From NCBI GenBank assembly GCA_030830145.1, contig JAURNO010000524.1, positions 1 to 6,135 on the forward strand: a DNA stretch of 6,135 bases, in the 5' to 3' direction. Below the pieces are notes generated by a model that saw only the letters and a program-made list of their open reading frames with translations, was not told the origin of the DNA and did not search any database. This document shows, one piece after another, positions 1 to 5,606 of this stretch. The stretch's first letter is position 1. The number at the start of each line of letters is the position of its first letter. This DNA is from Verrucomicrobiota bacterium. Lineage in GTDB: Bacteria > Verrucomicrobiota > Verrucomicrobiia > Opitutales > Seribacteraceae. Both the position numbers and the translations under genes were made by a program.

Positions 1-1182
1 GTGAATGATCAAATAAACGAGACCCAAAATAACATAGTCCATTCCAGATGGTTCGATTTTTTGGGCAATCACCACTCCGACCACGATGAAAATGATGACG
101 TTCGCGACAAAAGCTATGAATTCCCAAAACTCGTGCATAAAATGCTCGACCTCAGGACTGATACGCGTCTTCCCCACCCCGGCCATTACGATGCCTAGGG
201 CAACCAAGCCAAGAACGCCGGAAACATGAAAGAAATGTTCGCATATGAAAAAGACCGCAAAGGACGTTACGAGAACGACCGTCACTTCGATCAAAGGATC
301 ATTGAAAACCTTGCGCACCCAAAGGATCGCAAGAAGACCTAGAAGAACCCCCAAGAGACCGCCGGCTGCCCCGATTTTACCGAATCCGACCGCGGTGTTC
401 CCCAAGAAACCGACAAGATCGAAATCACCGGTCTCCGTAACCATTACCTGAGAACCAGTTACGACCCCAAAAAGCAGAACGAAAGCCACGATTGCAGTAC
501 CATCGTTGAGGAGCGATTCACCCTCGATCAAGGTCCCCAGCTTTTTGCTCGCCCCCAATTCTTTGAGCAAGGCCACCACCGCCACCGGGTCGGTGGCGCT
601 GACCACGGCCCCGAACAGCATCGACGAAAGCCATATGAAAGCCCCCGTCTCAACGCTCCATTCGGCAAGGACTCCTCCCGAGTCCCCGAATACAGCCACC
701 AATCCATAGAAGGCCAAGCCCGTCATCACGGTTGACGTGACTATGCCCGGACCCGCCAAATAGAAGGCATTGAGAAAAGATTTCTTGAAAGTATGAACGT
801 CCAAGGCAAAGCCAGCCTCGAAAATCAGGATGGGAAGGAACACGTAAAGGATGAGGTGGCCATCCAAGTCGCCTCCCCAAGTGATGGCTCCACTCAAGGT
901 GTCGACGGTTTTTGCCCACAACTCACCAAAGAACCCATGATCGTGGGTTTCATGTGAAACTGCATCGTCGGCGTGCTGACTTCCGTGCGGACCATATTCC
1001 CGATTCAAAGCCCCCATGGCCAAACCAATGAGCAGGAGAAGAACCGTAAACGGCAACGGAACCTTCTTGAGGAATTGTCGGGTGGCCGCTCCAATCACCA
1101 AGGCAACGATCAAAAAGAACAGACCGTAAAGATAATCGTGTCCGCCGGAGGAGGCGAGAAAGGCTGGAAATTGGAAATTCAT
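1..1182 (-). CDS. Na+/H+ antiporter, CPA1/NHE family, SOS1-like (C-terminus cut by window)
   Basis: Translation from ATG 1182 is uninterrupted for 394 codons to the window edge. The protein is an inner-membrane exchanger that would expel Na+ (or Li+/K+) in exchange for protons. At least ten hydrophobic segments are visible, roughly at 17-34, 43-59, 109-127, 136-164, 181-196, 228-242, 256-288, 299-315, 319-337 and 356-375. Family motifs are clear: LPILIFEAGF (116-125, the NHE TM4-type segment), SATDPVAVVALLKELGASKK (195-214) with the unwound-helix D198, and EGESLLNDGTA (220-230) with the N226-D227 ion-binding pair expected for electroneutral CPA1 exchangers. The wording of these blocks is close to plant SOS1/NHX7, though no alignment was run. 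Loop 66-82 carries five His and several acidic residues. The missing C-terminus decides whether a long SOS1-type cytosolic tail is present. The start lies 32 bases after the previous stop and has no Shine-Dalgarno sequence (CACTCAAACT). Confidence 0.92.
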   Translation of the reverse strand, partial: MNFQFPAFLASSGGHDYLYGLFFLIVALVIGAATRQFLKKVPLPFTVLLLLIGLAMGALNREYGPHGSQHADDAVSHETHDHGFFGELWAKTVDTLSGAITWGGDLDGHLILYVFLPILIFEAGFALDVHTFKKSFLNAFYLAGPGIVTSTVMTGLAFYGLVAVFGDSGGVLAEWSVETGAFIWLSSMLFGAVVSATDPVAVVALLKELGASKKLGTLIEGESLLNDGTAIVAFVLLFGVVTGSQVMVTETGDFDLVGFLGNTAVGFGKIGAAGGLLGVLLGLLAILWVRKVFNDPLIEVTVVLVTSFAVFFICEHFFHVSGVLGLVALGIVMAGVGKTRISPEVEHFMHEFWEFIAFVANVIIFIVVGVVIAQKIEPSGMDYVILGLVYLIIH

Positions 1183-1201
1183 AGTTTGAGTGCTGGATTA
1201 G

Positions 1202-1226
1202 AGATCGGAACTTTTCAGTTCGATCT
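1202..1226 (-). other. GAAA-tetraloop hairpin spanning a stop codon
   Basis: In the transcript, the arm AGAUCGAACU (1226-1217) pairs with the sequence at 1212-1202 over ten base pairs, with a single bulged C (1208). The loop (1216-1213) is GAAA, a stable GNRA tetraloop. The stop codon UGA of the upstream gene uses the last stem base and the first two loop bases. No U-run follows, so it does not look like an intrinsic terminator. It sits about 20 bases before the antiporter start and may affect message stability, processing or translation of that gene. Confidence 0.45.
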
Positions 1227-2111
1227 GAGCATTCTGCTCGGGAAAGGGCGTGGTTCGAGAGGGTTTCCCTCCTCCACTTTTGCCGGACTCTTCAACCGCT
1301 TCGGAGCCCGACCAAGAAGCTCGGCAAGTGGACTTGATTCGGAAACTTCGTAACTGGGCTGGACCACGGCAGGAGGAACGGAGGGGAAAGCATCCTCAGG
1401 GGTTGCGTCCGGGATGGGCAAAACCTCGAAAGTATTGGCACCCTTTGCATTCCCGACCTCGGCCCGGTAGGTCTTTCCGATGTAGTTCCTCTGGACTTTC
1501 ACGACATTGGAGAGGGAATTGTCAAACGAGGAAGAGTTCGGGAATCCGGAAAGAAGATAAGAACTCTCGACCACCGTTCCAAGGTTTACGTTGATCTTGT
1601 CTCCCATTCCAAGGTCACCGGGTTTTGCAAAAACCAATTCACCTGGGAGAAGCTCGAATTTTCCTGCATCCGTGAAAATAAGGATTCTACCCAGCACGCA
1701 CAGCAATTTCAGCCCCCCGTTGGGTTCGACCTCCGTCATGCAGGTTCCGATACCGGACAACTTGACTTCAGTTTCGGGGCTCGAAACCACCACCGACTCC
1801 CCGATTTTCCGGGAAAGCATCATGATGGAACCCTCGTGCAGTTGAAGGGCGTCATCCCGGAGAGTGAAGCTGGTATTCGAACCGAAACGGAATTGATACC
1901 CTGCCCGCAAGGTCTCGATTCCACTTCTCGGACGGATGGTCAGACGAGTATCTGCGGGAAGGAAACTCGCCCGTGATACGGCCTCAGCGTTTCCTTCGGC
2001 CGTTTTGAAAAAGGCTCCCTCGCCTTGACTTCTGAGCACGAGATGGGTGCTCTTGCCGAAGAGTCCGACGAATGCTGAGGATACAAGCAACCACAGAAAG
2101 AATATTTTCAT
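1215..2111 (-). CDS. Exported protein with degenerate FecR-like domain
   Basis: 298 residues from ATG 2111. The frame extends upstream to a TTG at 2177, but that extension (MTKFVDANCRF...) is polar and would bury the signal peptide MKIFFLWLLVSSAFVGLFG, so ATG 2111 is preferred. No Shine-Dalgarno sequence precedes it (GTATTCATTT). Residues about 60-155 resemble the FecR core: LQLHEGSIMML, then VVVSSPETEVKLSGIGTCMTE (105-126), which takes the place of the usual SPVGTAGIRGTEF, then GRILIFTDAGKFELLPGELVF (141-161). Of the signature, only Ser-Pro and Gly-Thr are clearly kept. The only two cysteines, C124 and C138, could form a disulphide. The C-terminal part is Pro/Ser-rich (IPDATPEDAFPSVPPAVVQP) and probably disordered. 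It has no barrel or membrane helix beyond the signal. It is probably a periplasmic or surface partner in the same envelope system as the upstream FecR protein. Its precise job is unknown. Confidence 0.75.
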   Translation of the reverse strand: MKIFFLWLLVSSAFVGLFGKSTHLVLRSQGEGAFFKTAEGNAEAVSRASFLPADTRLTIRPRSGIETLRAGYQFRFGSNTSFTLRDDALQLHEGSIMMLSRKIGESVVVSSPETEVKLSGIGTCMTEVEPNGGLKLLCVLGRILIFTDAGKFELLPGELVFAKPGDLGMGDKINVNLGTVVESSYLLSGFPNSSSFDNSLSNVVKVQRNYIGKTYRAEVGNAKGANTFEVLPIPDATPEDAFPSVPPAVVQPSYEVSESSPLAELLGRAPKRLKSPAKVEEGNPLEPRPFPSRMLRSN

Positions 2112-2116
2112 AAATG

Positions 2117-2177
2117 AATACAAAAGAGGAACGTCCGTAAGGTCAAACCTACAGTTTGCATCCACAAACTTAGTCAA
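2117..2177 (-). promoter_or_regulatory. Weak promoter-like hexamers upstream of the second FecR-like gene
   Basis: In the 129-base gap before the gene starting at 2111, two sigma70-like hexamer pairs can be read on the minus strand. One is TTGACT (2177-2172) with TGTAGG (2153-2148). The other is TTGACC (2146-2141) with TGTATT (2122-2117). Both have 18-base spacers. The -35 matches are good and the -10 matches are weak. The second pair would place the transcript start almost on the ATG, giving a nearly leaderless message. This is the only place in the window with room for an internal promoter. Confidence 0.25.
2153..2170. promoter_or_regulatory. Perfect 6-6-6 inverted repeat, possible operator
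   Basis: AGTTTG and CAAACT form an exact six-base dyad around a six-base spacer. It lies between the two hexamers of the first promoter-like pair in the 129-base gap. The size and symmetry would suit a dimeric DNA-binding regulator. A chance occurrence is also quite possible, because the arms are short. Confidence 0.25.
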
Positions 2178-2214
2178 CCCAAGCGAAAACCATCAACAAA
2201 AGGAGGAAGGAAGT

Positions 2215-2232
2215 GAAGCCGGAACCGGCTCC
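2215..2232 (-). terminator. Possible weak intrinsic terminator after the beta-barrel gene
   Basis: Eight bases after the barrel gene's TGA, the transcript can fold into a GC-rich hairpin: arm GGAGCCG, loop GUUC, arm CGGCUUC, seven pairs including one G-U. A pyrimidine-rich stretch follows, with CCTCCTTTTGTT about ten bases downstream. The U-run is displaced and short, so termination may be partial. It could equally be a 3'-end stabilising structure. Confidence 0.35.
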
Positions 2233-2240
2233 GCTGAACC

Positions 2241-3374
2241 TCAAAAGGAGTGACTTGCGGTGACCGAAACCCCCACGTCCCACGCATCGAAAGTGGACGC
2301 CCCGACGGCATCTCCCTTGCTGTTTGTGGAAAGAGTCGAATAGTTGGCGAAAGTCTGCAAGCTCAACCATTCCGTTGCTTGCCATATACCGCTCATCCCA
2401 GCGGAAAAGACCAAGTCTGCCCGACCGTCCTGGGTATTTTTAAGATATTCGGAGCGGGTAAGACCAAGAGTCGGCATGAGCACGTAATTTCCGCTATCCC
2501 CGAAGGTTTGGATCAGACTCAGGTTCAAGGTCGTCTGAAAGTTATCCCCGTCATCCGCAAAAATACCGGGCAACAAAACATCGATCTCCCTATTCGTATT
2601 GGAAAGCTTGAGCATTCCGTCCACCATCAAAAAGGTGGTTTCACGAAGGCCCACTACCTTTTGCAATTGCAAGGAAGGAGCCACTGCATCGAACATCCGG
2701 TCTCCTGATGATTGACTGTGCAAAACGTCATATTCGAGAGCCACGTTCAAAGTCCAGTCTCCGGGCAAGGAAACCCCCACGCCACCTTTGATCATCCCAA
2801 AGCGGTAATCCAAAAGATCACTGACAGTGTCTTCTCCGTAATTCGCCCATTGCATGATCAAGTCCAAACGAGGGATCATAGAAACGTAATTCCCCACCTT
2901 GAAAGGCTGCCCCGTAATGGAACCGCCCAAAGTGTTTTCCCAAACTCCGGAATCCATCTCCCCGGACTCCGAACGCAAAACATTGTCGGTATGATAGGGG
3001 CGACTACCGGCAAAGACGCTCACGCTTACCGGAGATGGCTTTCCTTCTTCGACCGGCTCGCTTTTAGCCCATCTTTTCCTCGTGGAAGGAGCAGACGGAT
3101 TGCGGTCCGCTGATCCACTTGGCAAAACAACGGGATTGGACTGAAGATTTCCACTGGGCACGAAACGAGCGGCGGGAGCGGGTCTTGCCGGAGGGTAGTT
3201 GCGCGGCGAGTTGGTCAACTCGATAATCCCCTGCAGACCCAAGTTGGAATGAAAGTCCTCGAACTTTTTCGGTTGGGACTTATTCCCATCCTTGGCCGCC
3301 CATTGCCCCAAAGACGAGATTGATCCCATGCCAAAGGATACAGTAAACAATAAAAGGAATTTGAAAGACTTCAT
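2241..3374 (-). CDS. Predicted outer-membrane beta-barrel protein
   Basis: 377 residues, starting at ATG 3374, 25 bases after the stop of the FecR gene and with no Shine-Dalgarno-like sequence before it. Residues 1-24 form a signal peptide (KSFK, hydrophobic core, GQ near the cleavage site). Residues 25-112 are polar and proline-rich (PPARPAPAARFVPSG at 61-75) and probably form a periplasmic linker or partner-binding tail. From about 115 to the end the sequence alternates hydrophobic and polar residues in 8-12-residue stretches separated by Gly/Asp/Asn turns, for example VSVSVFAG, YVSMIPRLDLIMQW, WTLNVALEYDVL and LVFSAGMSGIW. The chain ends VGVSVTASHSF. A terminal Phe after an amphipathic strand is the usual assembly signal recognised by the Bam complex. 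The barrel could have about 12-14 strands. I do not recognise a specific family; porin, anchor or export-channel roles are all possible. Its position suggests work with the two upstream exported proteins. Confidence 0.75.
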   Translation of the reverse strand: MKSFKFLLLFTVSFGMGSISSLGQWAAKDGNKSQPKKFEDFHSNLGLQGIIELTNSPRNYPPARPAPAARFVPSGNLQSNPVVLPSGSADRNPSAPSTRKRWAKSEPVEEGKPSPVSVSVFAGSRPYHTDNVLRSESGEMDSGVWENTLGGSITGQPFKVGNYVSMIPRLDLIMQWANYGEDTVSDLLDYRFGMIKGGVGVSLPGDWTLNVALEYDVLHSQSSGDRMFDAVAPSLQLQKVVGLRETTFLMVDGMLKLSNTNREIDVLLPGIFADDGDNFQTTLNLSLIQTFGDSGNYVLMPTLGLTRSEYLKNTQDGRADLVFSAGMSGIWQATEWLSLQTFANYSTLSTNSKGDAVGASTFDAWDVGVSVTASHSF

Positions 3375-3399
3375 ACTTGGTTGGGGTTGACCTGAGAAT

Positions 3400-5598
3400 T
3401 TAAGGTTTCGGAATCTTTCCGATACTTATATTCCCACCAAATTGATCAAAAGTCTGACGATTAATCAAGGCATTTCCGCCTGAGGACACATTCTTGAGAA
3501 AGTTCACCCGGCCGATTTGATCGGCCATGGGAACAGCCGTTCCGAAGTTCGGATACCTTCCGTCGATCGGCCCCTTCAGGCTGTTGAGCCGAACCATCGA
3601 GGAGGCGGGGAAGTTCAAATTGCTCAAGCGAATCGTGGTCGCCTCCATCAAAATACTCGAGACATTCCGGCTGAAAGACAAGCCATCCACGTTCAAATTG
3701 CGCACCGCCTTGACGGTGGCCATCGAATCGGCCCCGATTCTCGTATTGACCAAGGATACATCCCGCATGCCCCGAATCACCGCTTCCCGTGCAATGTCCA
3801 ATTCAACCCCGTTCAAGTTCATGTCCGCCCTCGAGGAAAGAACCAAATCCCCGGTGGCCGATTTCAAGGTCATCCCCTGTGCAAACTGCATCTCCCCCGA
3901 ACTCATCACGACCAAGCGGGCGGCATCCCCGGGCTTCGGAGCCCAGGAAAAGTCTCCCTCGAAACCAAGGGTCTCTCCGGCGCTTACAACGATCGTCTGC
4001 CCCGCGGCACCCGCAAAGTAAGGAGACAAAGCCTGAGAATTGGCTTCCACGACCAAATTTCTCCCTCCGAGGACAGTCGAGGAACCCGCGAGCAATTGAT
4101 CGCTTTCCAACTCACCGTACAAGGTGGCGATCTCGTGATAAAAAGGGTTGGTCAAAACTTCGGTCGAGTCCAAGGGGGCCAAGCCGCCCCCGTCGGTGGC
4201 TCCAAGTCGATAGTCTCTCGTCAGTCGGTCGGCGACTTCACCCTGACGAATCACTTCGTCGGTCAAAACCCCACCCGAGAGCTCCACTAATTCCTCCAAA
4301 ATTTGCGACGAGCTCGAGTCTTTGATGCTCTCTCCCAGGCTCAATGCCCGGGCATCGTCCACCTGGGGTCCGGGCGCATTTTGGTCAACTCCGGTTTGGG
4401 AACGAGCGATTGAATTCAAATCAAGGGTCTCGAGAACGAGACCTTCCGGAACGGCTTGTTTGAGGAGGCTGGTCAAGCCTTGGTCGGGCAAGGCCAAAAT
4501 ACGCGAACGGGCCTCCGCCGAGTATTGGTAAAAAAGGTGGACATCGGCCGGCAAAAGCTCGCCGATTGCAAGAATTCGTTTGGGCAGGAGGCCTGGTTCA
4601 CCAAGCAACTTCATCTGATCGGACTTGGCCAAAGCGTAAAAACGATTGGTTTCCTCAACGGTCAGACCCAACCGGGACAGCCGATCGGTCCATTCGCCGA
4701 TCTTCCCCGTCTTCCTCGCTTGGCTGATCTTCACATTGTTCTCCATCAATTGCTCGGAAGCTTCAGTCTCGATCGAGCTTTTCTGCTCGCTTGGAGCGGA
4801 AGACTCCTCCTCGCTTTCTTGTTCCGACCGGCGATCCGTCGCCTCGCTCATAGAATTAGTGACAACCGATACGGAAATGGAGCCAACGGCAGCCTGAGCC
4901 CTCGTATTGATCGAGCTAATCTGCAAGGCGGCAGCCGGATTGATCGGACGCGGAGTCGCCACTCCACCGGGTCTCACGCTCAGCCCATTGCCCTCGGAAA
5001 CTGGAAAAGAAGGAGCGTTCCCGCCAGGGGCGAAAGCCACCGTCGATTCGGTCACGTCCAACTCAATGCCGTTCCTGGCATCGAGGCCCATCTTGAACTC
5101 GGTTCCCCGAATGCCGGCAGTACCGACCGGAGAGGAAATCTCGAAATTTGATTTTCGGCTCAACTTCTTGGTTTGCACGACGAGCGATCCGGCCTCCAAA
5201 TCCACCAAAGTGCGGGACGGGCTTAACTCTTCCTTGAAATCACTAATCGACTTGCCGGCAGCGGTGAAGGCTTCCTGTTCGAAAGACTTCATCTTCATCT
5301 TGGCATTTTCCGTTACCGTGACCACCGTCCCGTTGCTCAAAAGAAGCAAAGCGCTTCTCCCTGGTCCCGCCTCCACCGAGACGCCGTCGGGCAAGAGAGA
5401 CCCCACCTTCAGTTTTCCATCCCCGATCCGAACGTTCTCACCGTCACGAAAAACCACCGGATCGATCCGCTCGGCCAAAATGACCGCTCCCGCCCCCATT
5501 TTCGCCTCTTGAGCGATTCCACAAGGCTGAAGGAGAACTTGGGCCAGTGCCAATAGCAAAAGACCGGGAATCAAAAGGCGTAGTCTTGTTCTTCTCAT
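3400..5598 (-). CDS. Exported FecR-domain protein with C-terminal beta-helix-like coils
   Basis: A 732-residue protein when started at ATG 5598; an upstream ATG at 5619 would add seven residues (MDHFRGT). The chosen start gives a normal signal peptide: MRRTRLR, then a Leu-rich core to about residue 23, with probable cleavage near GIA/QEA (26-30). The Cys at residue 26 does not sit in a convincing lipobox. Residues 68-193 match a FecR domain (PF04773 type): NGTVVTVTENAKMKM, then SPVGTAGIRGTEF at 156-168, the family's clearest signature. A Ser/Glu-rich acidic linker follows (about 251-283), then a mostly helical region to about 480. From about 498 the chain is beta-rich, with tandem coils at 568-674. 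Classical FecR is a membrane anti-sigma regulator. Here there is no sigma factor, TonB receptor or cytoplasmic N-terminal domain, so that role is unlikely. I infer a periplasmic or surface scaffold acting with the neighbouring envelope proteins. Its substrate or partner is unknown. Confidence 0.85.
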   Translation of the reverse strand: MRRTRLRLLIPGLLLLALAQVLLQPCGIAQEAKMGAGAVILAERIDPVVFRDGENVRIGDGKLKVGSLLPDGVSVEAGPGRSALLLLSNGTVVTVTENAKMKMKSFEQEAFTAAGKSISDFKEELSPSRTLVDLEAGSLVVQTKKLSRKSNFEISSPVGTAGIRGTEFKMGLDARNGIELDVTESTVAFAPGGNAPSFPVSEGNGLSVRPGGVATPRPINPAAALQISSINTRAQAAVGSISVSVVTNSMSEATDRRSEQESEEESSAPSEQKSSIETEASEQLMENNVKISQARKTGKIGEWTDRLSRLGLTVEETNRFYALAKSDQMKLLGEPGLLPKRILAIGELLPADVHLFYQYSAEARSRILALPDQGLTSLLKQAVPEGLVLETLDLNSIARSQTGVDQNAPGPQVDDARALSLGESIKDSSSSQILEELVELSGGVLTDEVIRQGEVADRLTRDYRLGATDGGGLAPLDSTEVLTNPFYHEIATLYGELESDQLLAGSSTVLGGRNLVVEANSQALSPYFAGAAGQTIVVSAGETLGFEGDFSWAPKPGDAARLVVMSSGEMQFAQGMTLKSATGDLVLSSRADMNLNGVELDIAREAVIRGMRDVSLVNTRIGADSMATVKAVRNLNVDGLSFSRNVSSILMEATTIRLSNLNFPASSMVRLNSLKGPIDGRYPNFGTAVPMADQIGRVNFLKNVSSGGNALINRQTFDQFGGNISIGKIPKP
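3577..3828 (-). repeat. Four tandem 21-residue coils within the FecR-domain protein
   Basis: At residues 591-674 (start at 5598) four consecutive segments of exactly 21 residues align without gaps. They begin ADMNLNGVEL, RDVSLVNTRI, RNLNVDGLSF and TTIRLSNLNF. The shared pattern is hydrophobic at positions 3, 5, 8 and 10, mostly Asn or Gly at 6-7, and alternating hydrophobics again near 16-20. A 23-residue segment just before (568-590) fits the same pattern with two extra residues. DNA identity between units is low, so these are old protein-level repeats. The period and alternation suggest a right-handed parallel beta-helix or filamentous-haemagglutinin-like solenoid. Confidence 0.6.
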
Positions 5599-5606
5599 TG
5601 TTCCTC
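5595..5606 (-). promoter_or_regulatory. ATGA stop/start overlap with Shine-Dalgarno-like GAGGAA
   Basis: On the minus strand the upstream gene ends in TGA at 5597-5595, and an ATG for the next gene occupies 5598-5596, giving a four-base ATGA overlap. GAGGAA (5606-5601) lies only two bases before that ATG, closer than usual, so re-initiation by terminating ribosomes is the more likely mechanism. This overlap decides the start chosen for the FecR gene. The alternative ATG at 5619 lies inside the upstream gene and has no recognisable ribosome-binding site. Confidence 0.6.

Noticed and set aside
650..919. Minus-strand 89-codon frame within the antiporter region
   Set aside because: The other minus-strand frame across 1-1182 is uninterrupted and carries all the antiporter motifs. 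This one is an out-of-frame shadow.
973..1845. Plus-strand frames opposite the antiporter start and the second FecR-like gene
   Set aside because: Low-complexity translations with no family resemblance. The opposite strand has signal peptides and family motifs.
2170..2385. Minus-strand 71-codon frame ending in a hydrophobic stretch
   Set aside because: It overlaps the barrel gene's C-terminus in another frame and reads into the gap. The barrel frame ends naturally in a Phe-terminated strand, so no frameshift or extra gene is needed.
3375..3399. Short gap between the FecR and barrel genes as a possible promoter or terminator
   Set aside because: At 25 bases it shows no hairpin, U-run or hexamer pair. 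It looks like an ordinary operon spacer.
3517..5151. Long plus-strand open frames (up to 257 and 231 codons) opposite the FecR gene
   Set aside because: They lie antisense to a well-supported gene and have Arg/Pro/Ser-rich compositions typical of shadow frames. They lack recognisable domains or convincing ribosome-binding sites.
5493..5528. Possible lipoprotein Cys near the FecR protein's signal peptide
   Set aside because: The residues before the Cys (LLLQPC) do not match a lipobox, which needs a small residue just before Cys and an aliphatic one at -3. Signal peptidase I processing is more likely.
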